A model generated the notes under the pieces. It was not told where the DNA came from, ran no database searches, and saw only the letters and a list, made by a program, of their open reading frames with translations. This document shows positions 1 to 9,482 of a stretch of DNA of 34,162 nucleotides, piece by piece. Position 1 is the first letter of the stretch; every line of letters starts with the position of its first letter. This stretch comes from an uncultured Chloroflexota bacterium (GTDB lineage Bacteria; Chloroflexota; Dehalococcoidia; UBA2979), in assembly GCA_903917615.1 (NCBI GenBank), contig CAIXBH010000243.1, forward strand, positions 1 to 34,162. Reading direction: 5' to 3'. Position numbers and translations under genes: made by a program.

Positions 1-42
1 GCTCGAGCGCGGTCCCCGGCAAAGATCCGGGGGACAACAACA

Positions 43-75
43 AGAGAGGGCGCTGGCTCAGCCAGCGCCCTCTCT
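43..75. terminator. Perfect 15-bp inverted repeat (agagagggcgctggc-tca-gccagcgccctctct), likely terminator hairpin
   Basis: Seen directly: 15-bp perfect stem with 3-nt loop, downstream of the minus-strand cupredoxin gene; minus-strand 3' flank is TTGTTGTTG, not a strong U-tract. Confidence 0.7.
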
Positions 76-143
76 GTGTGTCTGCCGTCCGGCGGCCGAG
101 GTGCCCCGGTGTGGGGGCTACCTCGACCGTCGTCCGTGTTCCG

Positions 144-830
144 CTACCGGGCCTTGTGACCCGTCCACGCCCGCGCACCCGCGACGAAGGCGAGGGCGAG
201 CGTGGCCAACGCGAGCGCGCCGGTCGTGGACTCGGTCTCGGCCGTCATCGGGCCGCCGTTGCCGGTGCGCGCCGGAGCGGGGGATGCCGCGCCCGGAGCG
301 GCGGTCGCGCCCGCGGCGGGAGTCGGCGCCGGGACGGCGGTCGCGCTCGGGGGGACGAGGGCCGCGGGCGTGCCCGCGTTACCGACGACCAGCGAGAAGG
401 TCATGCCGCTGGCGTAGTGGGTGGCGATGTTGCAGATGACGAGGTAGCGGCCCTCAGCGAGGTTCACGCTCAGGGCGCCGGTCGTCGCCGCCGGCGGCGC
501 GACGCGCGCCATGCGGCTGATGATCTGGATCGCCGTCTCATCGACGCGGCCGTCCTTGAGCGGCAGGGCGCGCGGGGCCAGGTCACTCTTCACCACGACG
601 AGTTCGTGCGGGCGCGTCCCGGTGTTCTGGAACGCGAAGTTGACCGCGCCCGGTGCGACCGTCTGCGTCGCCGGCTTGAAGCCGAAGTCAACGGCCTCGA
701 CGCCGACCGTACCGGCAGCGGGGGCCGGGGTGGGGGTCTGCGCCGACGCTGCGGCCGGTACCAGGGCGATTGCGCCCACGGCGACCGCGCCGGTCACCCA
801 CGACCCGATTCTGCTCATCCGACCAACCAT
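144..830 (-). CDS. Secreted/membrane-anchored cupredoxin-like protein
   Basis: Start at MVGRMSRIG.. preceded by a GAGGAG RBS; signal peptide (..AVAVGAIALVPAAASAQ); type-1 Cu ligand pattern RPHELVV ... VICNIATHYASGM (C-x4-H-x4-M); Pro/Ala-rich linker and C-terminal TM helix. Confidence 0.75.
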   Translation of the reverse strand: MVGRMSRIGSWVTGAVAVGAIALVPAAASAQTPTPAPAAGTVGVEAVDFGFKPATQTVAPGAVNFAFQNTGTRPHELVVVKSDLAPRALPLKDGRVDETAIQIISRMARVAPPAATTGALSVNLAEGRYLVICNIATHYASGMTFSLVVGNAGTPAALVPPSATAVPAPTPAAGATAAPGAASPAPARTGNGGPMTAETESTTGALALATLALAFVAGARAWTGHKAR

Positions 831-1064
831 GCCATTCTCCTCTTGGGCCATTCGACCCGTATCGGACCGCCCAGGAGTCCCGGCGCATCCAGTCTCGTTC
901 TGCTCTACTACGTCGTGGACGTGGCGCCGGATTGGTCGGTGCGAGACACCGCAAGGCATTCCTCCCGCCCGCGGCCGGTCGCGACGCGACGGGCCCCCCG
1001 GGGCTGGCGGGCGGGGACCGTTTCAGACCGTCCCCGACGTCCGGGTGCCAGTAGAGGGCGGATC

Positions 1065-2072
1065 GTGAACTCATCGACTCCACTCCGCTTCGGCGTCCTC
1101 GGCGCAGCCCGGATCACAACGGATGTGCTCATCGACCCCGCGCGGTCAGGCGTCGCGGTGATGGTCGCGGCTGTGGCCGCACGCGACCCGGCGCGCGCGG
1201 CGGCGTACGCCCACGCGCATGGCATCCCAGTGGTTCACCGGGACTACGCGGCACTCATCGCCGATGAGGCCATCGACGCGGTCTACGTTCCCCTGCCGAA
1301 CAGCCTCCACGCGGAGTGGACCATCCGGGCCCTCGGTGCCGGCAAGCACGTGCTCTGCGAGAAGCCGATCGCGTCGAACGCCGCAGAAGCCGAAGCTATC
1401 GCTGTCGCGGCGCGCGAGACTGGCCTCGTCGTCGCCGAGGCATTCCATTACCGGCACCATCCGCTCGCGCGTCGCATCGAGGCGATCGTGCGCGCCGGGC
1501 TGCTCGGTGACATCGAGCGCATCGAAGGCCGCTTCGACGTCGGGATCCCCTCGGATGACCCCGTGCGGTGGTCGTGGGAGCTCTCTGGCGGCGCGACGAT
1601 GGATCTGGGCTGCTATCCGCTGCAGATGATCCGCTGGCTCGGCGGCGGCGAGCCAGCGGTCCTGAGCGCCCAAGCGGTGATCGGGCCGCGGGGCGTGGAC
1701 GCCTCGATGGTCGCGACGCTTCGACTTCCGAACGGGGGCGGCGCGGCGATGCGGTGCTCGATGGTTGGCGATCTGGAGCGGCGTGCGACGCTGCTTGTGC
1801 GCGGCAGTCGCGGCGAGCTCGAGGTTGATGAGCCGGTCGCGCCGCAGTTCGGGCACCGCCTGCGGCTCACGGTCGATGGCGTCACCGAATACGAGACCGT
1901 TGCGGGTGACTCGACCTACGTCTGCCAGTTGCGGGACTTCGTGTCCGCAGTGCGGTCGGGAACGTCGATGCCCGTCGACGCCGATGACGCTGTCGCGAAC
2001 ATGCGCCTCATCGATGCCGTCTACATCGCCGCAGGGATGCAGCCACGTGGGGGCGGGGCACTCGCCAGATGA
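1065..2072 (+). CDS. Gfo/Idh/MocA family oxidoreductase
   Basis: GTG start with upstream GAGGG; N-terminal Rossmann FGVLGAARIT, EKPIAS motif and typical C-terminal domain in the translation. Confidence 0.9.
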   Translation: MNSSTPLRFGVLGAARITTDVLIDPARSGVAVMVAAVAARDPARAAAYAHAHGIPVVHRDYAALIADEAIDAVYVPLPNSLHAEWTIRALGAGKHVLCEKPIASNAAEAEAIAVAARETGLVVAEAFHYRHHPLARRIEAIVRAGLLGDIERIEGRFDVGIPSDDPVRWSWELSGGATMDLGCYPLQMIRWLGGGEPAVLSAQAVIGPRGVDASMVATLRLPNGGGAAMRCSMVGDLERRATLLVRGSRGELEVDEPVAPQFGHRLRLTVDGVTEYETVAGDSTYVCQLRDFVSAVRSGTSMPVDADDAVANMRLIDAVYIAAGMQPRGGGALAR

Positions 2073-2105
2073 TCGCGATGGCCTTCGGCCGGGCCGGCGC
2101 CAACC

Positions 2106-2765
2106 TCACCCCGTCGCGGCTGCCAGCCGCCCCTCGAGCCTTGCGGGCTTCCGACGGATCAGCCATTCGGCAACCGCGAGGTTGAGCACCCACGCGCCAC
2201 CCATCAGCAGCGCGCGAGACATCTCGTCTGGCGGGCCGAAGATCAGGAGCAGCGGGCCCTGCGTCAGCGCCTGCGTGCCAGCACCCTGCCCGATCGCGTA
2301 CGCGCGGGCCATCCACGCGCGGTGCTGCGCGACGTCGCGACGCCGGATCGCCAGATACGCCAGCACGAGGCCGAGCACCATGCCCGCCCCGGCGAGCAGC
2401 CGGAAGACGTGCAGGAGCGGCCCGTCCGCCGGGACGATCGCATAGGTCATCGCCATCCACAGCCCGGCGAACGCGGCGACGAGCCCGGCGACCACCAGGA
2501 GCCTTCCGGCAACGCGATGCCACCGCAAATGGTTCCGCCGAAAACCCGGTGCGAACTGGAACGCACCGAGCACGCAGTAGATCGTCGCGGCGATGATGTG
2601 CAACACGACCGGTGTGGGCGCGGCGATGAAGCGGACGTTGTTCGGCGTTATCGGCGCGCCGGTCCCGAGCATCGCCAATCGCGCGATGCCTGCCGCGATG
2701 GGGACCGCGGCGAGCAGGATCAGGCCGGTGGGGATCAGCCACTCAGCGCGGTTCCTCGATGCCAT
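2106..2765 (-). CDS. DUF2306-like multi-pass membrane protein
   Basis: Six to seven hydrophobic segments; HRVAGRLLVVAGLVAAFAGLWMA pattern typical of DUF2306 membrane proteins. Confidence 0.75.
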   Translation of the reverse strand: MASRNRAEWLIPTGLILLAAVPIAAGIARLAMLGTGAPITPNNVRFIAAPTPVVLHIIAATIYCVLGAFQFAPGFRRNHLRWHRVAGRLLVVAGLVAAFAGLWMAMTYAIVPADGPLLHVFRLLAGAGMVLGLVLAYLAIRRRDVAQHRAWMARAYAIGQGAGTQALTQGPLLLIFGPPDEMSRALLMGGAWVLNLAVAEWLIRRKPARLEGRLAAATG

Positions 2766-2858
2766 CGGCGGAGTCCTCTCGCCGTCGCACGCTGGCGGCC
2801 TCGAGGACTGCCGGCACGTCGGCAGTGCCTGCGCACCGTAGCACGCGAGGCTGGGGCG

Positions 2859-4334
2859 CTACGCCTTCGGTTGCCACCTCAGCACCGGGCGGCGCGCGGC
2901 CGCGGTCTCGTCGAGGCGGCCGATCGGGGAGGTGCGCGGGGCGTTGTGAAGCGAATCGGGGTCGCTCTTCGCGGTCTGTGCGATGTCGATCATTGCCGCG
3001 GCGAAGGCCTCGACTGCTTCCCGCGACTCCGTCTCCGTCGGCTCGATCATGAGCGCTTCTTCCACGATGAGCGGGAAGTAGACGGTGGGCGGGTGGAAGC
3101 CGCGGTCGATGAGGCCCTTCGCGATGTCGTAGGTACGGACGTTGTCCTCGCGCTTCTGGCGCGTGCCGGCGAAGACGACCTCGTGCATGACGGGGCGGTC
3201 GTACGGCAGGTCGTAGTAGTCGTGCATGAGATTGCGCAGGTAGTTCGCATTCAGCACCGCGTTGCCGGAGGTCTGCACGAGCCCGTCGATGCCGACGGTG
3301 CGGATGTACGCATACGCGCGCAGCAGCACGCCCACGCTGCCCGCGAACTGCTGCAGACGCCCGACCGAGTCCTCGGCGCGTGCGAAGGCGTACGTGCCGT
3401 CCTCGTCGCGCGTCACGATGGGTGCCGGGAGGTACGGCGCGAGTGCGGGCGTCGCGCAGACCGGGCCGGCGCCCGGGCCGCCACCGCCGTGCGGCGTGCT
3501 GAACGTCTTGTGCAGGTTGAGGTGCACGACGTCGAAGCCGAGGTCGCCGTGGCGCATGCGGCCGACGATCGCGTTGAGGTTCGCGCCGTCGCCGTATGCG
3601 AGCGCGCCGGCGGCATGCACCTTTTCGATGATCCGTTCGATGTCGCGCTCCCACAGGCCGAGCGTGTTCGGCAGCGTGATCATGAACGCGGCGACGTCGT
3701 CGCCGAGCGCGGCCTCGAGCGCCGCGAAGTCGACGTCACCGTCGGGCCCGCTGGGGATCTCGGTGACCTCGAAGCCCGCCATTGCGGCGGTGGCGGGGTT
3801 GGTGCCGTGCGCGCTGTCGGGGACGAGGATGCGGCGTCGCTGGGCGAGGTCGCCGCGCGCCTCGAGCGCCTTCTTGATCATCAGCACGCCGGCGAGCTCG
3901 CCCTGCGCGCCGGCCGCGGGGGCGAGGCTCACGGCGGGGAGCCCGGTGATCTCCGCGAGGCAGCGCTGGAGGTCGTACAGCACGCCCAGCGTGCCCTGGA
4001 TCTCCTCGTCCGGTGCGAGGGGATGGGCCATGGCGAAGGACGGCATCGTGGCGATGAGGTCGTCGACCTTCGGGTTGTACTTCATCGTGCACGAGCCGAG
4101 GAGGTACGGGCCGGAGTCCACGCCGAAGTTCCGCGTGGAGAGCGCGGTGTAGTAGCGCACGATCTCGCCCTGGCTCATCTCGGGCAGGCGCACGCCCTCG
4201 CGCAGCAGGTTGGCGGGCGGCAGCGCCGCGGTTTCGCCCTCCCAGCGGGGCACGGCGACGGCGCGGCGTCCGGGCGCACCACGGTCGAACGCGAGCGTGG
4301 ATCCGATGTCTGCATTCTGCCCGGCGACGCTCAT
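2859..4334 (-). CDS. gcvPB: Glycine dehydrogenase (aminomethyl-transferring) subunit 2
   Basis: Start MSVAGQNADIG; PLP-lysine region HLNLHKTFSTPHGGGGPGAGPV; GSCTMKYNPK motif; start overlaps gcvPA stop by 4 bp. Confidence 0.95.
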   Translation of the reverse strand: MSVAGQNADIGSTLAFDRGAPGRRAVAVPRWEGETAALPPANLLREGVRLPEMSQGEIVRYYTALSTRNFGVDSGPYLLGSCTMKYNPKVDDLIATMPSFAMAHPLAPDEEIQGTLGVLYDLQRCLAEITGLPAVSLAPAAGAQGELAGVLMIKKALEARGDLAQRRRILVPDSAHGTNPATAAMAGFEVTEIPSGPDGDVDFAALEAALGDDVAAFMITLPNTLGLWERDIERIIEKVHAAGALAYGDGANLNAIVGRMRHGDLGFDVVHLNLHKTFSTPHGGGGPGAGPVCATPALAPYLPAPIVTRDEDGTYAFARAEDSVGRLQQFAGSVGVLLRAYAYIRTVGIDGLVQTSGNAVLNANYLRNLMHDYYDLPYDRPVMHEVVFAGTRQKREDNVRTYDIAKGLIDRGFHPPTVYFPLIVEEALMIEPTETESREAVEAFAAAMIDIAQTAKSDPDSLHNAPRTSPIGRLDETAAARRPVLRWQPKA

Positions 4335-5716
4335 GCTCGGACTCCTGTCGTTGCACGGACCGCGGCGAGCGCCTCGACGAGGGCATCGACGTCGGCGGCC
4401 GGAGTGGCCTCGGTCACGCAGAAGAGCGTCGCGTTCTGGGCGGCGGCCTCGGTGCGCGCTGAGACGTCGAACCCGGACGTGATGCCGTGTGCGCTCAGGT
4501 GTCGCGCGAGGTCGGGCGGCGAGATCGGTGCGCGCACGAGGAACTCCTGGAACCACGGGCCGTGCTCGACGACCTCGAAGCCCGGCAGCGCGGCGATGCG
4601 GCGCGCGGCGTCGTGGGCGCGCTGATAGCAGAGCTCCGCGGTCTCGCGCAGACCGTGCGGGCCGAGCGCCTGGATGGTGATGGTGAAGCCAAGCGCGAGC
4701 AGCGCCTGCCCCGTCGAGAAGTTCGAGGTCGCACGCTCGCGACGGATGAACTGTTCGCGTGCCTGCAGCGTGAGGACGTAGCCGGTGCGCAGCGGGATCT
4801 CGTCGCCGTCGAGGTCATGCGCCGGGTGCAACTCGATCGTGCGGCCGACGATGCGGCCGGGCATCTGGCGCGTGAATTGCTCGCGCGCGGCGAAGAGCCC
4901 GAGCGAGGGGCCGCCGAGGGCGCCGAGACCGGAGAGGTCGCGTCCCTCGCCCACCACGACGTCGGCGCCGGCGTCGCCGGGGGCGCGCAGCAGCCCGAGT
5001 GCGATCGGGTCCGCGATCGCGACGCAGAGCGCCTCGACCGCGTGCGCCGCCGCTGCGATCGGCTCGAGGTCGCGGATCGCGCCGAGGAAGTCGATCTGCT
5101 GGGCGACGACGCATGCGTGCTCGGCGGTGACCTCGGACACGTCAGCGATCGCGTCGACGCGGATGTTCGCGCCGTAGGCGTATGCGCGGACGACCTCGGC
5201 GGTGCCGGGGTGGATGGGCTCGAGCAGGGCGATGGCGCGGCGGCCGGTCGCGCGGCCCGCGAGCAGGCACGCCTCGGCCGCGGCGCTCGCGACGTCGTAC
5301 ATGCCGGTGTTGGAGACATCCATGCCCGTCAGTTCGCAGACCGTCGACTGGTACTCGAACGCGGCCTGCAAGGTGCCCTGCGAGATCTCCGGCTGGTAGG
5401 GCGTGTAGGAGGTGACGAACTCAGACCTCGACACGAGGTGCGAAACGATCGCCGGGATTGCGCGGCGGTACACGCCCGCGCCGAGGAACGACGGACGGCT
5501 GCCGGAGATGTTCTCCGCGCCGCGCGCGGTGAACAGGCGCACGACGTCGGCCTCGGCCATCGCCTCGGGCACGTCGATCTGCGGATTGCGCCAGCGGGCG
5601 GGCAGCTCATCGAAGAGCGCGTCGACGCTGGCGATGCCGAGGCGCTCGAGGATCGCGGCGCGGTCGGCGTCGGTGTTCGGGATGTAGGGGTTCGTCAGGG
5701 GTGACGTCATCGTCAC
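4331..5716 (-). CDS. gcvPA: Glycine dehydrogenase (aminomethyl-transferring) subunit 1
   Basis: Typical FLGAGVYRRAIPAIVSHLVSRSEFVTSYTPYQPEISQGTLQAAFEYQ sequence; operon position after gcvH. Confidence 0.95.
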   Translation of the reverse strand: MTMTSPLTNPYIPNTDADRAAILERLGIASVDALFDELPARWRNPQIDVPEAMAEADVVRLFTARGAENISGSRPSFLGAGVYRRAIPAIVSHLVSRSEFVTSYTPYQPEISQGTLQAAFEYQSTVCELTGMDVSNTGMYDVASAAAEACLLAGRATGRRAIALLEPIHPGTAEVVRAYAYGANIRVDAIADVSEVTAEHACVVAQQIDFLGAIRDLEPIAAAAHAVEALCVAIADPIALGLLRAPGDAGADVVVGEGRDLSGLGALGGPSLGLFAAREQFTRQMPGRIVGRTIELHPAHDLDGDEIPLRTGYVLTLQAREQFIRRERATSNFSTGQALLALGFTITIQALGPHGLRETAELCYQRAHDAARRIAALPGFEVVEHGPWFQEFLVRAPISPPDLARHLSAHGITSGFDVSARTEAAAQNATLFCVTEATPAADVDALVEALAAVRATTGVRA

Positions 5717-6105
5717 TGCACCTCGGGGAGCTGCTTGCGGTAGGTGGCGGCGTCCATGAGCGCGTCGACCTCGGCCGGGTCCGTGAGGCGGATGCGGATC
5801 ATCCAGCCGTCCGCGTAGGGCGAGGAGTTCACGAGCTCCGAAGCGGACTCGAGCGCGTCGTTGCGCGCGATGACCTCGCCGCCGGCGGGAGCGTTGAGGT
5901 CGGAGACCGCCTTCACGGATTCGACGACGCCGAAGGCTTCGCCCTTGCGGAGGACGCGGCCGACCGGCGGGAGTTCGACGAAGACGATGTCGCCGAGCTG
6001 GTCCTGCGCGTAGTCGCTAATGCCGATCGTGGCCTCACCACTGTCGCCTTCGAGGCGCAGCCACTCATCCTCGGCGGTGTATCGCAGGCCCTCGGGGATC
6101 TCCAC
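5713..6105 (-). CDS. gcvH: Glycine cleavage system protein H
   Basis: YTAEDEWLRLEGDSGEATIGISDYAQDQLGDIVFVELPPVG and lipoyl-lysine motif VVESVKAVSDLNAP. Confidence 0.96.
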   Translation of the reverse strand: MEIPEGLRYTAEDEWLRLEGDSGEATIGISDYAQDQLGDIVFVELPPVGRVLRKGEAFGVVESVKAVSDLNAPAGGEVIARNDALESASELVNSSPYADGWMIRIRLTDPAEVDALMDAATYRKQLPEVQ

Positions 6106-6153
6106 GCGGCGGCTCCATCTCTGCGCAAACGGGCATGACTGACCGTCGAGGCG

Positions 6154-7275
6154 CTAGCCGGCCCGTTTGTAGAACGGGCGGCGCACGACCTCGGCGGGTA
6201 CGTTGCGCCCGCGGATGTCGACCGCGAGCGGCGTCCCGGGTTCCGTCAGAGCGGGGGGGAGATACGCCATGCCGATACCGGCCTGTAGCGTGGGGCTGAA
6301 CGCTCCGCTGGTGAGCATACCAACCGCAGGCGTCTCTGGCTTCGCTGGGTCGTGCACGACATATTCCGCGCGCAGGACGCCGCGTTCCGCCAGCCGGACA
6401 CACGCAAGTCGGCGCGTCCGCGGCTCCGCCTTCAGTCGCACGAGCGCGTCGCGGCCCGTGAATGGCGCGCCGTCGTCGAGGCTGACTGCCCAGCCGAGCC
6501 CGGCGTCGAACGGGTTCGTCTCGGGCGTGATTTCGTGGCCGTGGAGTGGGAGCGCGGCCTCGAGCCGCAGGGTGTCGCGCGCACCGAGGCCGACCGGCGT
6601 CACGCCCGCGGCGAGGAAGGCGTCCCAGAGCGCCGCGCCGCGCTCGAGGTCGACGATCACTTCGCCGCCGTCCTCGCCGGTGTAGCCGGTGCGCCCGAAG
6701 ATCAGGCGGCTGTCGTTCCACTCCATCTCGCGGCACCCGCGGACGGGCACGCCCTCGAGGTCGAATCCAAGCACGGTGCGGATCGCCGCGGCAGCCGCGG
6801 GGCCCTGCACCGCCAGCATGACCGTGGCCTCGCCGAGGTCGCGCATGGTGACGTCCGTCGCGCCCTCCACCGCGGCGGCGACGCGCGCGGCGTCCGCGGT
6901 CGCGTTGCCTGCGTTGTGCACGATGAGCCAGTGGTCGGCGGCGAGGCAGTAGACGAAGACGTCGTCGTCGATCCCGCCTCCCTCGTTGCAGTAGAGCGAG
7001 TAGTGCGCCTGCCCGGGCTTGAGCGTCGTGACGTCGGCGGTGGTGATTGACCGAATGACCTCGCCGGCGCGCGCGCCGCGCAGCGCCACACGACCCATGT
7101 GCGTCACGTCGAAGATGCCCGCGTGCGTGCGCACCGCCTCGTGCTCCTGCACGATGCCGGTGTACTGCAGCGGCATGTCCCAGCCGGAGAAGGGGGCGAA
7201 GCGCGCGCCCGCGGCGGCGTGGCGATCATGGAGCGGCAGGACGAGGAGTGGGGCGTTCGGGTCGGTGTCGCTCAC
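6154..7275 (-). CDS. gcvT: Glycine cleavage system aminomethyltransferase T
   Basis: GTG start (MSDTDPNAPLL..); HAGIFDVTHMGRV, GRTGYTGEDGGEV, GLGARDTLRLEAALPLHGHE motifs. Confidence 0.95.
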   Translation of the reverse strand: MSDTDPNAPLLVLPLHDRHAAAGARFAPFSGWDMPLQYTGIVQEHEAVRTHAGIFDVTHMGRVALRGARAGEVIRSITTADVTTLKPGQAHYSLYCNEGGGIDDDVFVYCLAADHWLIVHNAGNATADAARVAAAVEGATDVTMRDLGEATVMLAVQGPAAAAAIRTVLGFDLEGVPVRGCREMEWNDSRLIFGRTGYTGEDGGEVIVDLERGAALWDAFLAAGVTPVGLGARDTLRLEAALPLHGHEITPETNPFDAGLGWAVSLDDGAPFTGRDALVRLKAEPRTRRLACVRLAERGVLRAEYVVHDPAKPETPAVGMLTSGAFSPTLQAGIGMAYLPPALTEPGTPLAVDIRGRNVPAEVVRRPFYKRAG

Positions 7276-8030
7276 CGGCGCGCCGGGCCGTCCGCGGTCT
7301 GCTCGGTCAGCATCTCCTCGTACCCCCAGGCCTCGCCGACGAGCCCGGAGTCGAGCGCGCCGTCCTCCACCGGGTAGTTCGCCGCGACCTCGTCGAGGAT
7401 CGCGTCGAAGACGGTGTCCCACAGCCGGCCGGTGCCAGCTTCGCCCAGTTCGTCCGCCACGCTCCCAGAGGTCGCGGGATCCCACGCGAGACCCAGGGAT
7501 GCGTACACGGGGGTCAGTACGTCGCGGAGCAGCGGTGCGCCATCGACGCAGATGACGCCACCCACGTGCGCCGCGTGGACGAAGACGCGCTGACCGACGC
7601 CCATGAGCTTGGTCGCGCCGCGCGCGTTCACGCTGTAGTCGCCGGGGCAGTACTCGCCCGGGACGGCGCCCACACGAGCGTCCACGCCGAGGCGGCGCAG
7701 CGCCTGGGCAATGAGGTTCGACATCGCCTCGTAGCGCTCGCGGATGTGCGCGCGGGCTTCGGTGTCAGGGACGGTCCAGGCGAAGGCGATGGTCTGCTCG
7801 TGGAAGAGCGCAGCACGTCCGCCCGCGAGCCGGTCGACCGCCGTGAAGCCGGCGGCACGCGCGGCGACGCGCGCGGCGTCGAAGCCCGGGCTCAGGCGAT
7901 CGGAGGGGCCGAGGGCCACGACGCGGGCCGGACGGAAGAGGCGCAAGGTCTCGGGCTGGGTGCCCGCGGCGGCGCGGTACAGCAACGCCCATGAAATGGC
8001 GGTGTCGAGCCACGGGGGCCCGCTCGTCAA
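7272..8030 (-). CDS. Lipoate-protein ligase A family protein (BPL/LplA fold)
   Basis: RLFRPARVVALGPSDRLSPG, RLAGGRAALFHEQTIAFAW, CPGDYSVNARGATKLMGVGQRV motifs; gcvT start overlaps its stop. Start codon uncertain: TTG at 8030 or GTG at 8150; the ORF-track ATG at 8213 lies inside a hairpin. Confidence 0.85.
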   Translation of the reverse strand: MTSGPPWLDTAISWALLYRAAAGTQPETLRLFRPARVVALGPSDRLSPGFDAARVAARAAGFTAVDRLAGGRAALFHEQTIAFAWTVPDTEARAHIRERYEAMSNLIAQALRRLGVDARVGAVPGEYCPGDYSVNARGATKLMGVGQRVFVHAAHVGGVICVDGAPLLRDVLTPVYASLGLAWDPATSGSVADELGEAGTGRLWDTVFDAILDEVAANYPVEDGALDSGLVGEAWGYEEMLTEQTADGPARR

Positions 8031-8198
8031 CGTCCGTTGGGCCAGAACGATCGTGGCCGTGTCCTTCGCCGCGTGGGGAGAGTCGAGGATACCGTGCGCG
8101 GGCGGCTGGCGCTCGTTGGGCGTCGAGGTCCCGCAGGGCGTGGCAGCCACCCTCACTCTCGCCCCTCGAGGAGGGGGTACCGAATCGGAGCAGAACGC

Positions 8199-8227
8199 AG
8201 CGAGCGGGGGCATCGCCCCCGCTCGCT
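8199..8227. terminator. Perfect 13-bp hairpin (agcgagcgggggc-atc-gcccccgctcgct)
   Basis: Directly visible inverted repeat immediately downstream of the thiolase-like gene (minus strand). Confidence 0.7.
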
Positions 8228-8252
8228 CGCACTCAGACCGCGGGCCTCGAGG

Positions 8253-9482
8253 CTAGCGGGGCTCGGGGCTGAGGATGGCGCCCGTGCCGTGGCCGGTCAT
8301 CCCGGTGGCCACGAGGATGTTCTCGACGTTCTTGATCTGGCGGGCGCCGTCACCCGGCTGGTTATCGGCGCGGCCCTGGACCTGCTTCACGCCCTCGATC
8401 CAGTGGCCGATGCCGTGGAGGCGTCCCTCGGAGACCTGGCCGCCGAAGGTGTTGATCGGCAACTCGCCGCCGGCGGCGATGCGGCCGTTCTGGATCCACT
8501 CGTAGGCCTCGCCGAACTTGCAGAAGCGGAAGCCCTCGAGCCACCAGTAGATGTCCGGCGTGAAGCCGTCGTAGAACATCGCGCCGCTCATGTCCGTCGG
8601 CTTCATGTAGGTCGAGGACCAGAGCGTGCGGCCGTTGTTCGCGGCGGAGTCGTAGCGGTAGGCCTCCGGGGGGATGTTCTCCCAGTTCCAGCCGCCGGAG
8701 CCCATTGCGGTGACGTAGGCAGGCTTCTGCTTCATGTCCTTCGCGAGGTCTGCGCGGGTCAGCACGATTGCGCCGGCGCCGTCCACGGGCATGTCGCAGT
8801 CGAAGAGGCAGAGCGGGTCCGCGATCATGCGGGCGTTCATGTAGTCCTCGTACGTCAGCGGCTGGTCGTAGAAGACGGAATTGGGGTTCTTGTTCGCGTT
8901 GGCGCGCATCGGGACGGTGTAGGCGGCCATGTGGTGCCGCTTCGCGCCGTACTGCTTCATGTAGCGCATGTATGACGGCGCGAAGCCGGACGGGGCGTCG
9001 CCGAAACCGTAGGGTGCCGTGAACTGCTGCTTGTACTGCACGCGCGGGGCCGGCTTGTCCGAGGCCTGGCCGAAGGTGTTCCTGGTCCCGCTGCCGAAGG
9101 CGCCGGTGCGTGGCTGGTGCATCGCGCGCCAGACGAGCACCTTCGAGGCCATGCCAGTGGAGATCGCCATGATCGCGTAGCCGACGGCGGTGCTGATGTT
9201 GCCGCCGCCGTTGCCCCACCAGTTGATGCCCTTCACGCCGAGGCCGTCGACCATCCAGTCGAGCGGCACGGAGCTCACGCCCGGCTCCGGACCGACGCCC
9301 GCGCCGGTGGTCTGCGGGTACGAGGCGAGCCCGTCGATCTCCGACGGGTCGAGGCCGGCGTCCGCGATCGCCTTGAGCGCCGCGTCGACCGCGAGGGCGC
9401 CCAGCGGGCGCTCCAACTTGCGGCCGACCCTCGAGTGGCCGACCCCGACGATCGCGACCTGATTCTGTGCGTTGAACGGCAT
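8253..9482 (-). CDS. Thiolase-like / lipid-transfer protein (non-classical thiolase fold)
   Basis: VAIVGVGHSRVGRKLERPLGALAVDAALKAIADAGLDPSEIDGLAS start; C-terminal NTFGGQVSEGRLHGIGHWIEGVKQVQG as in SCP-x/Ltp-type proteins rather than the classical GHPxGATG. Confidence 0.85.
   Translation of the reverse strand: MPFNAQNQVAIVGVGHSRVGRKLERPLGALAVDAALKAIADAGLDPSEIDGLASYPQTTGAGVGPEPGVSSVPLDWMVDGLGVKGINWWGNGGGNISTAVGYAIMAISTGMASKVLVWRAMHQPRTGAFGSGTRNTFGQASDKPAPRVQYKQQFTAPYGFGDAPSGFAPSYMRYMKQYGAKRHHMAAYTVPMRANANKNPNSVFYDQPLTYEDYMNARMIADPLCLFDCDMPVDGAGAIVLTRADLAKDMKQKPAYVTAMGSGGWNWENIPPEAYRYDSAANNGRTLWSSTYMKPTDMSGAMFYDGFTPDIYWWLEGFRFCKFGEAYEWIQNGRIAAGGELPINTFGGQVSEGRLHGIGHWIEGVKQVQGRADNQPGDGARQIKNVENILVATGMTGHGTGAILSPEPR

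Noticed and set aside
2322-4625. 767-aa plus-strand ORF antisense to gcvPB and the DUF2306 gene
   Set aside because: Arg/Asp/Val-rich low-complexity translation in the antisense frame of highly conserved genes; GC artefact.
8031-8252. Possible glycine riboswitch ahead of the gcv operon
   Set aside because: No recognisable glycine aptamer core; the region is dominated by terminator-like hairpins. An Infernal scan would settle it.
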